Positions 13,001 through 26,223 are shown, counted from the stretch's first letter. The stretch: DNA of 64,000 nucleotides from Phallusia fumigata (GCA_008931825.1 QXVZ01027876.1:1-64000), one strand, 5' to 3'. Notes: generated by a model from the letters alone, not told the origin. Translations and numbers: made by a program.

Positions 13001-16000
13001 ACCCATCATCGCTCGATGCAAACTAATTATACTCAGCGGTTACAAATACCGTGAGCGTTATTAAACTGCATTGACAAACGAGTGCGCGCACATGGCGTCT
13101 GGTAATCTGATATGTTCGTTATGTATGATTTCTCTGTAAGTCCTACTGCCCATTTGTCAAAGGGATACCACCTTGTTTGTTTTCTATTTTTAACACGTCG
13201 TTTCAATGTGCCAAAACTTTTTCGTGTGAAGTGATCGAAAAGACAAACNNNNNNNNNNNNNNNNNNNNNNNNNNNNNNNNNNNNNNNNNNNNNNNNNNNN
13301 NNNNNNNNNNNNNNNNNNNNNNNNNNNNNNNNNNTGTATTCGAATCGTTAGACAATATCGCGGTGGAGGATCGGTACACTGATGGTGGTTTTTATAAATC
13401 TGGTAAGCAGCAAGTAACTTTTCTGATTAACTATGTTGTAGGATTGTTTACACCACCTTAATTTTGTAACTTTTATCCCAATAAAAACAATGCAACTGTT
13501 GCAGTCAAAATCGAAATCGTTACTCTCTGCATACTCACTCTGAACATTCAATTTTATGCCACAGGGTCATATTGCGTTCCAATAATTTCTTCATGAATTT
13601 TTAAAGCGATTTGCCGAGTGCCGGAACCAGACACCACGCGCATTTTAACATCAAACGAAATTGCAATTTGTCCGTAAAACTTGTTGGCCCTGCTGGGTAA
13701 ACTGGCTTGTTTACATTTAAACTGGAGTAGCAACGCAATACAATCGTTACAGTTGGCTGGTCACAATAATGACTAAATAATCGGCATTGTGAAAGGTTTG
13801 CATTATTTATGAGCTGGACCTTCACGTTTGGCGTTCGAATTCTGATAGAAGTTGTTTAAAAATGAGTGGGTCCAGTCGTTTATACCAGTATAGGTTCTTA
13901 TTCATTGAGGGAAAGCGCACAATCGTTCAATGGTCACTCTTCTGCCAAGACCATGTACGGTTGGCCGGTTGTCTTTCGGCTGTAATTAAATTTCTGCCCC
14001 CTAAAAATCGATGCGACCCAATAAAGTTGAGGGCGTGTGCAAGTGTGTTATGCCGTTGTTGACAACTAAACAGCAGAACGGGTTTTGCTTTGTCTCAAGC
14101 TGGCAAGCTCGACTGGTTGCGCGAGGCATCTGTTCCCTGAAGCACCCATCATCGCTCGATGCAAACTAATTATACTCAGCGGTTACAAATACCGTGAGCG
14201 TTATTAAACTGCATTGACAAACGAGTGCGCGCACATGGCGTCTGGTAATCTGATATGTTCGTTATGTATGATTTCTCTGTAAGTCCTACTGCCCATTTGT
14301 CAAAGGGATACCACCTTGTTTGTTTTCTATTTTTAACACGTCGTTTCAATGTGCCAAAACTTTTTCGTGTGAAGTGATCGAAAAGACAAACTCAGGGTAT
14401 TTTGCGGATAAGGTTTTTGACTGTTGCTTGCTTAACGTTTTTCCAATTCTGATGGATATTTTTTAGTTGATACTTATCTGTTTTTATATATTACATAAGG
14501 CCTAGCTGTCACTAACTGTTGTGTTCCAAATACTTCTTTTCATACTTACTGATCCAAGTTGCAATGTTTCACGCTTACAATAATAACATATGGCGTTTTT
14601 TCTGTTTAGGCTGGGTGCCTGTTGCGTCAGGTGAGCTTCCGCCCATGCCCTTTAGTCATCGCCGAACAAAAGACGAAGTGGTGACACTAAATGTGAGTGG
14701 GCGTCGCTTTCAGGCCTGGAGAAACACGCTGGAGAAGTTTCCTGACACTATGCTCGGCAGTCGGGAGAAAGACTTCTTCTACAACGAGGAAAAGAACGAA
14801 TACTTCTTTGACCGAGACCCGGAAATCTTTCGCCACGTCCTCTGCTTCTACCGAACCGGAAAGATGCACTTTCCCCGCACTGAATGTATCACCACGATCG
14901 AAGACGAGTTATCGTTTTTCGGCATTATGCCGGAAATGATCGCGGATTGCTGTTACGAGGACTACCGCGATAGAAAACGCGAACACGATGAGCGTTTAAT
15001 GGATGATAGCGTTCCGGGCGAAGGCACCAGCGAAACGGGCGTCCCAATGGCGGCCAGCAAACTCACACCCCCTGCTCCTACTTCACTGCGCAAGCGCATG
15101 TGGCGCGCTTTTGAAAACCCCCACACCAGCACCCCCGCTTTGGTCTTTTACTATGTGACCGGCTTTTTCATCGCTGTATCAGTGTTTGCTAACATTGTGG
15201 AAACCGTGCCGTGCGGTCCAAAACCCGGCTCGCTCGAGGTTCTGCCATGCGGCGAGAGGTACCAGCTTGTTTTCTTTTGTTTGGACACCGCTTGTGTGAT
15301 GATCTTCACCGTGGAGTACTTCTTGAGACTCTTTGCCGCCCCTAACCGCTGCAAGTTCCTGCGCTCAGTAATGAGTATTATCGACGTCGTGGCCATCCTA
15401 CCATACTACATAGGACTCATAATCACCGATAACGAGGATGTCAGCGGCGCTTTTGTGACGCTACGAGTGTTCCGCGTCTTCCGAATTTTCAAGTTTTCGC
15501 GCCACTCGCAAGGTTTGCGCATTTTGGGCTACACGCTAAAGAGCTGCGCGAGTGAGCTCGGGTTTCTTCTCTTTTCCCTTACAATGGCCATTATCATTTT
15601 CGCGACTGTGATGTTTTACGCCGAGAAAGGCATGGAAGGCACAAATTTTACCAGCATTCCGTCCGCGTTTTGGTACACCATCGTCACTATGACTACACTC
15701 GGGTAAGTGCGCAGTGGCGTAAATTTTTGCATCCTATAAAACTGGCAAACCCTATCATATCTTTATTTCTCAAGAAGCTTTTTATTTGTCAAAAGTCTGC
15801 ATATATGCTTGTCAGTTGGTCAATTGTTTGGTTGGACAAGCCCAACAATTGTGTCTCATTTTCAAGAAAAATAGCAAAATAGGAGTTTGGTATTTAACAA
15901 GGTATATTAGGAAACTTGCCCTTTAACATATGATTGCTTGTTCCACATCAAACAGATACGGCGATATGGTTCCTCGCACAATAGCTGGAAAGATTTTTGG

Positions 16001-19000
16001 CAGTGTCTGTTCGCTCAGCGGTGTGCTGGTAATAGCCCTACCTGTTCCCGTGATCGTCAGCAACTTCGGTCGAATATACAGCCAGAGTCAGCGGCAGGAT
16101 AAGCGCAGGGCGCAAAAGGTAAGGCCAACACAACACCAACAACAAACCCGCCTTTTACACTTGATTAGTTGTCCAGAAAGTGCAAGTTCGCTTCTTGATA
16201 GTTTGGGACGCATGCAGCAGACTTCATTTCAAACCACCACGGTGGCCAATTAGCGATGCGCGTGCATGGTCAATTGGCTTCACAGGAGCGGTGTGGGTTG
16301 GGTACCGAACACACATGCACACAAATGCGCACAAACACTCACTCGTCGCTGCAAAAAATAGAAGAGTGAGTAGGTGACAGTGCTTCTGAATTATTAAACT
16401 TCTACAAGGCTTTTAACGCCTTTAATGAACGTCTTTCCTCTCGGGGCGTGTTCAGCTCGCAAAGCGAATGTCCCCACGTTCTCCTGAGGTGTCTGATTTA
16501 TGAAGGCCCCGAAGTGTTAATTGCGTGCGTTTACAGCCCTGGCGACGCTTGAAATTATGGCCCCTTTCACAGTGTTCAATGGAACAGAAAAAAACTATTG
16601 GGATTGTAACTTGTAAATTTCAACCATATCGGCGTTGTTCAATGTAGCTATTAAAAAGCAAATAAATACAATTTATCGAAATGAAGCTTTTGCTTGTGAT
16701 TCTCTCTAAATAATCCCGAATAAATGGGTCAGAGCAATAGATAGATTTGTGGCATAAACTCGGTTTAAATGGTTACAAACAAAAACCTCAAGGCAAATAG
16801 AAAATACTTTCACTTGACAATCGCTGCACAAGGTTGTTGAAATAATTGTAAATGGGAACAGAAAACAGTACATTACATATATTTACACGGCTGTGTTGTT
16901 TTGAACAGAGGGCACGGTTAGCCCGAATACGTGCTGGCAAACAATCCGGAGCTATCAACTACTTTCAGAAAAAGTTCGATCCCGGAGTCGATGGAAACAG
17001 AATTCAATCGGTAGGAAATTTTGTTTTATAGCTTACCATACCGGTACTTACCTTGACATCCTTTGAATTCTGTGCGTAGGGTGCGGGGATGCGTGCTGTA
17101 AAATTGATGTTACCTTGCAATTATAAAATTGTATTAAAATGTGACACAGTTTTGCTTTTAGCGTGTGGATGTGAGTGATCTTTAATCCTTTACTGATACA
17201 CATGTGACCTATTGCGAGACCAGTGCCACGATTTCAAAGTGTAAAGTTCATGTTCTGCGTTGTAGTGATCATTGGCCCATTTCTTGAGCATTGATTTATT
17301 ATATTCTAGAAGTTTGTGCTGCGCGCACGTGTTTTACACTTTGCGTTTAAACAAGTAACCTAGCCTCGCGACATATTTAGTCGTTGAAAATGACACAAGG
17401 TTAATTTAAACGCAACAAAGGACCCACTGAAGTCAGTCGCACACTTATATCCGCCCAAAGTAAATATGAGCCAAAGAGACACAAATTTTAACGCAGCTGT
17501 TTGGGTGTTTCTTATCTCTTTATTACCACCTTCAAGGCGCTTATTAAACTCTGAATTAAATCGCCCAAACTTGCGTAACAGCTGATACTTTTGCCACAGA
17601 GTGAAACTGGAACCAGCAACTCGAGCAATTCAAACAACAACGGATTCGAGAGGGAACATTTCCATTTGCTTAATTGCCTCGAAAAAACTACGGTTAGTCT
17701 CCAGACAGCCATATAATTGTTTTTGTTCGATAAGAACAGTAGGCTCCATGCATTGAGAGATAGGAAATGTAAGGGAAGCGAAGTTCACTAGCGTCCAACG
17801 TTGTTTACACGAAATTTACGTCTTGTCCTTATAACATAAATATTAATATTCCGAAGACGTGCGTGGTGAAGTTTGTTTACCCCGTGACTATAAAATGATG
17901 TTGCTCTCCGCCTGCCCGCCTCCTATATCTCAGGCATATTTGCATTTAATGCATCGACTCTTCCCACGAGCGCTTAACGATTGTGCGTGTCGCGCGTGAG
18001 CAAAGCGCGCCGGAAAACATAAAAGATATTCTTATCCAGCAGCTGTCTTTGGCAGTGCTCTCAAGGGCCGATCGATCCCATCTTTTTGCGCGCAGAATCA
18101 CGACATCGTGGACAGCGACACGACTAATCCGTCGGCGGCCATCACCATCGGCAACCAAATGAGCAACAACCAAGAAACGGAATCACTAATCTCCGCCAGG
18201 TCGGCGGTTTCTCAGCCCACCGGGTTGCCGCTCTATCACCAAAAGTCTATCACTCCCTCGGTAAAAATAGCTCACAGCTCGGGACCAACCGCCAATCGCA
18301 CGCAAAAGGCTGATGAGCATCGGGTGGCGCAAGCCAACTCGAGCAACAACAACGGTAGCAGGTGGGATGAGATTGTCTTTCCGTTCCGTTGTTAAAAGGC
18401 TGATTAGGTTGCGTAAAGCCACCCAAACGCTGTTGTGCATTTTATATGAGTGTGTTATCTGTTTACCGCGTCAAATTGGCCCGTTTCATTTACTTTGTTT
18501 GACTCAGGTAATATCACAAGATACAAGTGGGTGATGGTAAAAAAATGTGTTGTCGTGATTTGAACAAAAATAATCTCTTTGACCGCTTCATGGCTTCACA
18601 TCGCGCCACCAAATCCAATATTGTGGTAATCGTTTGGAATGAATTAGAACACCACAAGCAATTTTTCGCCCATAAAACTTTGTATATTTTTGCGAAAACG
18701 TATGTTGCTACAAAAAGATAGGTACCCCAAAATACCATGCTTTGCATTTTACAGAGGTGAATCGCCCGGCATACCAGGTGCAGTTGTGCAGTCGTGGGGT
18801 ACCGGAACAAAATTGAACCCCGGATCCTCTATTGTGTACAACTCGGCGTTGAACGGTATTCGCTCAATCGACAAAGACGAGAGCGACACAGACGACGCGT
18901 GCCCCCCTCACCCCTCCGTTCCCACTATTGTGACGCAAACCGACAGCGGCCGTATCTCCCCCCATCCCAACTTTAAAAGCGATTCCTCTGAAAATTACCA

Positions 19001-19484
19001 AGAAGAATTTGAAGGGTCAAAAGCGTCAGACCCCCCTCACGTTGACACCCTAAACGTCCCAATGACGCCGTTGGGTTCCTCGGACGCCTCATCGTCTACG
19101 TCGGGCGTCAGCGGGGGATCGTCCATGTTGGAATATTATAGGTATATCGGAAGTGACGACGATGTGCGTTTGCCTAACGTTATTTCATCGAAAGAGAGCG
19201 GACCGAAAGGCTCATACAGTTTTGACCGCTCCTTCTCAAAGCCCTTTACAGTCAGCGGCAGTTGCGAGATGGAGCAGCATCCACCAAGTTACCTGGACGC
19301 ACGCGAACTGCCTGTGATCGACCCACCACAGGTGGACGAACAGGTGACGCGACTGCGACAGAAAGGCGACTCAAAACAGCGCTTCGGCAACAGTGAGGAG
19401 AAAAGAAATATGCGACCGAGCACGACCAGTGGCAACAACTGCGATTCGTCGAATCCTAATATCCTCAAGATATCGTCATTGTAA
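10055..19484 (+). CDS. KCND: Shal-type voltage-gated K+ channel Kv4, 6 coding exons
   Basis: Pore-forming subunit of the fast-inactivating A-type potassium current, acting as a tetramer in the plasma membrane. Exons: 10055-10106, 14610-15702, 15956-16118, 16909-17010, 18096-18361, 18755-19484 (TAA); 2406 nt, 801 residues. Exon 1 encodes [18 protein letters not shown], nearly identical to the vertebrate Kv4 N-terminus that binds KChIP and drives inactivation. The T1 domain keeps the zinc motif H104-x5-C110-x20-C131-C132. The S1-S6 core follows, with S4 [14 protein letters not shown] and selectivity filter TLGYGD (Gly382-Asp385; the Gly382 codon is split by an intron). The C-terminus ends NILKISSL, like vertebrate NIVRVSAL. 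The cytoplasmic tail (about 380 residues) is longer than in human Kv4.2 (630 residues in total), and Ser/Asn-rich. The Met at 14519 is intronic and is not the start. Confidence 0.95.
12192..13248. repeat. 1.06-kb direct duplicate copy 1, ends at N gap
   Basis: Matches 13335-14391 at an offset of 1143 bp with about ten single-base differences. It ends at the first N, and the second copy begins at the last N. This is a haplotype duplicate inside Kv4 intron 1. Confidence 0.88.
13249..13334. other. Assembly gap of 86 N
   Basis: A run of N between the two copies of a duplicated intronic block. The gap length is probably nominal. Confidence 0.97.
13335..14391. repeat. 1.06-kb direct duplicate copy 2
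   Basis: Second copy of 12192-13248. It runs on into unique intron sequence up to the Kv4 exon 2 acceptor at 14609. Confidence 0.88.
17011..18095 (+). other. Kv4 intron 4 (1.1 kb), nothing recognised
   Basis: Runs from donor TCG|GTAGGA to acceptor TTTTTGCGCGCAG. No ORF or element was recognised. Confidence 0.75.
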
Positions 19485-22478
19485 CGGATGACTTATGTTC
19501 GCTGTCGGGCAACCAGAAATTCGTGCGGAGCACTTCTGACACATTGTTTCATACGCTTGGACGAGTAACACTCGATACAATCACAAACGGGCAGATTTAA
19601 CAAAAAATGGCTGACCAACAGTGAAAGCCTCAAATCGGTGAAAAGATGTATGTTATCTACGCCTGCACTGTCAGGATTCTGTCTGATCATGTTCTAATGA
19701 TAGTAGCACTCCTGGCGTAGTCGGGTATATCACATCAATGCGATCATCGAAGTGCTGGTCGTACATTATAGAGCCCCAATATCGATCCATCATCATCAAC
19801 ACTTCCAGGATCCGTAAGTGCAATATGATTTGTACGCAGTGGCTGAAGCTAGTTCTATTGCTGCGACTTTTGTTGCTGTCGAATGGTAATAACACACTCA
19901 ACTTAAAATTTGACCAACTTAAAAATCTGTAGTAAATCTTCGTTTAGCTGTTAAGGGGCGGAAGAAAGTTTAGTTGTTGTGACGGACACTTTGCGCATTC
20001 GCTCGGATCAGAGCACTGGCCTGTAAAATGAATTTCGATCCCTACCCCTTTCTAACGCTTTTATTGCATTTCTGGGTAATTGCGATTTTAATCCGCTCCA
20101 AGATTATTCGCTGCAAAAATCAATGATGAAAAACCATTATCACCGTTTTGACCGGAGAATCCTGCTTTAGACGTAATTCAACAGCACACTGCAATAATCG
20201 ACCAATTTTTCCGGCGTTAAAGCCGTTGTTTTATTTTTACGGTACCCTTTATTTTGTTTTTCTTTTGCGCTTGGAGCGATGGTTATTGTATTGCTTCTCT
20301 CGCGTAATATCCTTTAATACTGTGTCAATGTCTCTTGAGAAGCTATTGTGTTGGAGAATATATTTAACTATACTTGACAGTGCGTCAAAGAGTTTTGCAA
20401 ATCGGCGACGTAGTCTGCGAGCTGATACTGTACAAATAAAATATCGATCAGTGGATTGATGACCCTCGGATCTGTTTCCCATCTGGTTTTTTATTTCGAA
20501 GCGAAACCCCTGGAGACTTATTACTACTTTGAAATCCACGCTTATTGATGTCATCACGCCAACGTCCCATTACGTAGACGTATTCTGGTGTTAGCAATAG
20601 CTTTGTAGCAGTTGACAATTCAGGTTGAAAACCTTGTGCAACAACATATTATTAGAATAACGAAACGTCGGGATTTTAGAAAAAAATAACTGCAAGAATA
20701 AGAGCCTGTAATTCTTCAGTATGCAGCAACTTGAAAAAAACGTGGTGTCCATTTTTCCTAATTTTACACCATAACGGGGCATGTTTGTTAGACATTTAAT
20801 CGACATTAACAGGCATTTTTATTGGACATTTATTAACCATCATCGGGTACTTCTTACTAGTTAAGTTTGCCAAAAGATAAACCTGTCGTTGTAACTCTTG
20901 TTATGGGATTAAAAGTTTTGGTCAGAATGTTTACGATAATTGGCTACACTATGCCTTCACCTTGTATAAGATATTTTTTGCTTGCACACATCTTACAAAC
21001 ACACATGCCAATTTTATAACAGTTTATAAAGCATAAGCAAACCAATCCCTGTTGTAATTGGGCCCTATTCCAGGCCCGAACCTGGACAAAACCTTGCCCG
21101 AACCCGGAAGTTAATTTTGAAGTCTAAATTAGGTCCAAAAGGTTCATTTGCCAAATCAACCTAATTAGCAGGCAGGCAGACCTACTTGAAAATCCGGTTT
21201 CCAACCGGGAGGGAATTCCTTTCAAGGAAGAAATTTCACAAGTTGAAGGGAAAGGGGTTTATTAAGGTTCTTAATGATAAAAAGTAGTATTTTTCTTTTT
21301 TAGGAAGACTGAAGGTTCCAAATTAAATACTTTATAGGCCATCGTTTCTTGTCTAGAAGGAGAGGAATAGTTTCAAAGTAAGCAGAGGGGAAATGCATCA
21401 AAAAAGGTTGGAAACTACTGATGTACAGTTTGTTTTTGCCACAAAATATTTGATCTCTGCATGTTTTTTTAGCACCTTGTGCAAATTAGGTTGAGGAAAG
21501 TGAATTATGACGCAAACGTAAACTCGGACGTAAATCTGGCCCCTTTTAAGTCCGAATTAAAAAAAAAGCCCGGGCGACTAACAGCTCTGCATCAGTGTAT
21601 CCTCAACAGTAAAATACAAAATTTATGCAAGGGCGCAAAAACCGTTTTTTCTTTAATTGTTTGTTCGTTTCGATATGGTTTGTTTTTTGAAAATCATTTT
21701 AACTGTTTGAACAGACCTATATTAAAAATTAGTCCATGGCTAATTTAAATAAAGGGCGACAGCACCACACGCGTACTAATCGATAAAATGTATTGTTCAT
21801 CAAAAGAAAAGATTGTCTGGTTACAATTTAGAAAGTTACAAATATAATAGAAGCACTTATCTTTTTACTAAGTTTTATTTCTATCTATGACAGAAGCTTT
21901 TTGATAATTAGTCATGCGTTATGGACTGTTGCATGGAAAAAAGTCCCCCAATGCTGGAAATTAGTTTTGAATTTGTTGTTTTGTTTGAGATATTTTAAAG
22001 CGTGTTTTGATACAATGTGATTGGCTTTGTAATATGTATCGTATTTTTATGACATGTATACATTTTGTGAGACAAAAATACATTGCCACATCCAAAATTC
22101 GTTTTGTTACATTTCAAAATTTTGTTACATTTCGAGCTCTGCTGCAATGGACCTATGGGTACATAGTATACTCATTACAAAACATGAGAATCCGCATTTA
22201 ATTATCGTCTTTTTAGTTAGGAAACTAAACCACATTAAAAAAGGATTATGCAGCATTGGTACTGACACCGTTTGTGCCAGGTATACCTGTGTAAAAATTC
22301 GGTTATTCAAGTAAAAATTGTTGTACTGCCCTTTGTAGTCTGGGATTGTAACATGTTGGCAAAAAAGAACTGATTTTAAACTTGCTGATTTAGTGTTAAG
22401 CGGAAAAATACTTTGCCATTTATGCTGTAAAGTTACATTTTAAAAATTTTCTTTGAAGAAAGTTAAATTATCTGCAAA
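19485..22478. other. Kv4 3' flank and intergenic spacer
   Basis: No coding pattern seen. An AATAAA at 20435-20440 could end a 3' UTR of about 950 nt (inference). The stretch 21061-21240 contains several short CCCGAACC/GGTTTCC-like words and may be a degraded repeat, but I could not define ends. Confidence 0.5.
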
Positions 22479-25400
22479 ATGGATTTAATTATTGCTTTTA
22501 TAACTGTAAGTTTAATTATAATTGCTTTACTGCATCACCATTCGCGAAAAAAGTCACTACCTCCTGGGCCAATTGGATTTCCATTTTTGGGTTGTATCCC
22601 CTACTTAAGCAAATATATTGAACACACATTCTCAAAATGGTCAAAGAGATATGGACCAATAATGTATTTCAAGATAGGAACCACACCCACCCTGGTCTTA
22701 AGTAGCTTTGAAGCAATACACCAGGTATAGTTTGTTGTTGATTTGATTTGAAATTTATCGTTTTCATTTAGTCATTAAAAAATATGTTTTTGCAGGCATT
22801 TGTTGTGCAGGGAATGCAGTTTTCAAATCGCTATCACACATACTTTTCAAATTACAGCTGTGAAGGAGGGTTGGGTATTTTGTTTTTACACCCATTTAAA
22901 ATTTGGAAAGTACAGCGTAACTTTGGAACCCGAGCATTAGCTGGGTAAACTGGTTTGTGTTTGTTTAACCATACAAAGCAGTTGTTCTACTTTTACCATT
23001 GTATTTGTATGTACAAAGAACTTTATTGTCCTATAGCAGGTTTTCTTTGGAGCATTTTATACTGAACTAAACTGTTTGAACTTGTTTGAGTAAAGTTTCT
23101 TTGTTGGTTTATGATATCAGTCATCTAAAATTAATAAAAAATATGTCTAAAGTAAATATTAACCTGTATTTAGTGAATGAAAAAGAAGTCACTAATAAAA
23201 ATGTTTTTTATTGTACAAATGAAATTTCAATAAGACTATAGGAGCAGTTAGTGTGAGAATGGTTAATTTTGGTACGGACAAAATATGTCCTTTGAAACAT
23301 TCCTTTCTTGTCATTTTGTTGTGAAAGTTTTTATTTCTGGCAAATTTTATTGCAATTGCAATCAAAAACTTTTAAATGGTTTTTTCATGGTGTAAATAAA
23401 TCTTAATTTAACAGAAAAGGGTTAGGAGGAAGTTCTATTGAGACTCGCATTTTGACACAGGTTGAAATTTTGTTGGAACAAATAAAGCAAAAGAATGAAG
23501 AACCATTTTTATTGGAGGTATGGATCATCAATGTACATTTTATTTTTGCCTTTTTAAGTTGAAATATCTTTTGTTACATGTTAGTGCTTACTTGTGTTTA
23601 GGATGATTTGTTGTCATGTGTTGCAAATATTATCACTGATGTAATAATGACAGAATATTGTGACAAGGAACAAAATGAAGAGCTTCTGAGATATCTGTGT
23701 GAATCTGTAAAATCGTAAGATTTTTTCTGGAATATTTAACCTTGTTATTGTGTTATATATGTATATATTGCAGCATTCCTTAAAGCTTAAGTGTTACCTG
23801 TGCCAATTAAAATGTTTTCAGCATTCGCACATCAGCGTTTGTCTTTATGGCTGTCTCCATGTTTCCATGGATACGCTTTGTTCCACCAATCCGCGGACAA
23901 TTCAATGAAATGAAAAAGGGAATGAAAATTGGCAATGGTAAATGTTACTAAATTTCTATTTTGATAAACATCATCAACACATTACCATACTGTCCTTATT
24001 TCTAAGATTTGTCTCCATGTTGAAGGACAACCTTATTTTTCCAAGCTTTAACATGGTAAATGCAATGTTTTCTCATTGTATTTGTTTTGCCACCATGTTT
24101 TGTGCAAAATAAAAAGTGTTTGTTAATTTTAGGCTATGAAAATCGTATTTTGGGCATTTTTTTCCAGTCATCTTGATTTTTAATTCCGGTTTGATGATAA
24201 ACCGGGTGATCATTTTTTTGTGATGGGCATGTAATGAAAATAATAATATTGTGTGCTTTGGTGGAATACACTGGGTAAAATGTTTCTCTTTACAGAAAGA
24301 AGTTTTATTTCAAAATGCTTAATATAGTTTTCTAAACTAGCGATGTAACGACGCCTCCATTTGCCAAATTTTGTAGGCCGAATCAACGATTTTGATTTCC
24401 GCCGAATAATTTGTTTCGGTTCGGCCAAAACCGAACTTTTACTCACACAAAATATAATCTTCTGGTACACCAACAATAGTTTTCGGCCCTTATTGGTAAT
24501 TGTCGTTACTTAAAACGATGTTTGTGTTAAGGGCGCAATACGTATCTTTATCGCCAACATAATGCATAATCTTTCAAACTGCGCTTTCACTTACAAGACT
24601 AGAAAACCATTATCGTTCTGTCCACTCACGGCAAAGGATCGGTAAATCATTTGGGGCCTGGCGAAGACGGCCGAGGCAATGTTAAAAGTCACAGAACCAA
24701 AATAATAATGCAACACAATTATCTTGTAGCACCATTGTTTGGCTGGCAGCAAAATCAAGTAAATGTACCAAAAGCGTAAGTGTACAAGTTAGCGTGGCGT
24801 CACAAATGATTTAGTTGATTCGGCCAAAACTGCCGAATGTTCGGTTTCGGTCCGAACCTGATTTAGCTGATACCGTGCATCACTATTCTAACAGTGTTTT
24901 ATTAAAAGTGTCTTTTATAACAGTGTCTTTTTTTCTCAGAAATTTTTAATAAAGTAATTGAACAACATGTGAAAAACAGCGAATTTCATGAAGCAAGGGA
25001 TTTCACTGATTTATTTCTATTTGAACACAAACAAAACACACCAGGATTTACAGTATGTTACCTTGCTGATTGTTTTTATTCTTTTTTTTACCATCTCAGT
25101 TGTCGTTTTTATAGTTAGATCATTATTGCTGTCATTTATTAGTTGACTGCTGTATCACTGGCCATTTACCAACCACTTATAAAATAAGAATAATACTGTA
25201 ATTAACAATTTACTTACATACGGTTGCAAAAATGCTGTTGGTTATGTTATATGGTTTGTTGTGGTGTGATAAACCTGAAAGATAATTCATGCTTTGTGAT
25301 TGCAGAAAAAGCAGCTTTTGTACTATTTAAAAGACATAGTTTCGGGTGGAGTTGAGACAAGTGTTAGCTCAATACGCTGGATGTGTTTGCACATGGTAAA

Positions 25401-26223
25401 ATACCCTAACGTTCAGAAAAAGATACATGATGAAATAGATGCTGTAATAGGTAAGTATGTACAAAATCTTTGTGCATTCTTGTCAGTGAGTTTATTAAGA
25501 TTACTGGCAACACCAGTCGTTTCTTGCGACAGGGCCAGATGGCAATGTTACATTTTCCTGTGATTTACCCTACACAAAAGCCTTTATTCAAGAACTTCTC
25601 CGCACTTCTCCGCCCGCCCCCATCGGCGTACCACGAGCCACGACCGAAGACACGTATTTTATGGGATATTTTGTTCCCAAAAACACGCAGGTAAAAACTT
25701 CTGCAACCTAAAACTGTTGTACTTGATGGTCAAGTGCAATATGATACAGGTATCGCACTACTGCGGTAATTATTCGCCGTATTTTCTTTTAAAAATGCAA
25801 AATCCTTTTTTCGTCCTTTGCGTGTTACGTCATATTATCTTAAAAATGTAACCGGATTTTTTTTCGTTTTCTTGTATTGTTCGGTAACAGTACGTAATCA
25901 CTTTTTTATAGGTTATCGCCAATTTATGGCACGTCCACCACGATCCTGAAAACTGGCCAGACCCGACCAGGTTTGACCCCGAAAGGCATTTGGACAGTAA
26001 CGGGCAGTTTGTAAAATCCGATAAAGTCATGGCCTTTTCAGTTGGGCCGCGCAGTTGCATTGGTGAAGGTCTGGCTAGAAAAGAACTATTTCTGTTTCTT
26101 GTGTCGATAATGCAAAAGTTTAATGTGTGTGCTAACGATGAACAGCCGGTACCTCGCATGCAAGGAGCCCCTGGTATTATCTATTCGCCTTACCCATATA
26201 AGTTTGTCATGAAGGTACGATAA
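22479..26223 (+). CDS. Cytochrome P450, CYP2 clan, 9 exons, complete
   Basis: Microsomal haem-thiolate mono-oxygenase. Exons: 22479-22724, 22796-22944, 23415-23517, 23602-23714, 23822-23937, 24940-25052, 25306-25450, 25533-25690, 25912-26223 (TAA); 1455 nt, 484 residues, normal for CYP2. Visible landmarks: N-terminal membrane anchor (residues about 2-18), then the LPPGPIGFPFLG hinge; C-helix WKVQRNF; I-helix SGGVETS (oxygen-activating Glu297-Thr298); K-helix E349-L-L-R352; GVPRATTEDT; FDPERHL; haem loop FSVGPRSCIGEGLA with ligand Cys430. All splice phases join without a stop. The start is the first ATG of the frame and gives a proper anchor. The substrate cannot be told from sequence, and the subfamily is not assigned. 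Confidence 0.94.
24338..24885. mobile_element. Non-autonomous hAT-like element in P450 intron 5
   Basis: The ends form imperfect inverted repeats: TAGCGATGTAACG on the left, and TAGTGATGCACGG as the reverse complement of the right end. Subterminal GGCCGAATCAAC occurs in opposite orientations. Flanking 8-mers TTCTAAAC (24330-24337) and TTCTAACA (24886-24893) look like a decayed 8-bp target duplication, as hAT elements make. It is about 548 bp with no transposase ORF, so it is a MITE-type element. Confidence 0.6.

Larger units (their letters stand above)
10107..14609 (+). other. Kv4 intron 1 (about 4.5 kb as assembled)
   Basis: Starts with donor GTAAGA after ATAG at 10106 and ends with acceptor TTTTCTGTTTAG at 14609. 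It contains a duplicated block, an 86-base N gap and no recognisable gene. The true length is probably about 1.1 kb less, because 12192-13248 and 13335-14391 appear to be one locus. Confidence 0.85.

Noticed and set aside
13177-13461. ORF running through the N gap
   Set aside because: It exists only because N was treated as open sequence. The flanks are duplicated intron.
14519-14609. In-frame Met at 14519 as the Kv4 start
   Set aside because: It is intronic: TTTTCTGTTTAG precedes GCTGGG, and the real conserved start exon is at 10055-10106 in matching phase.
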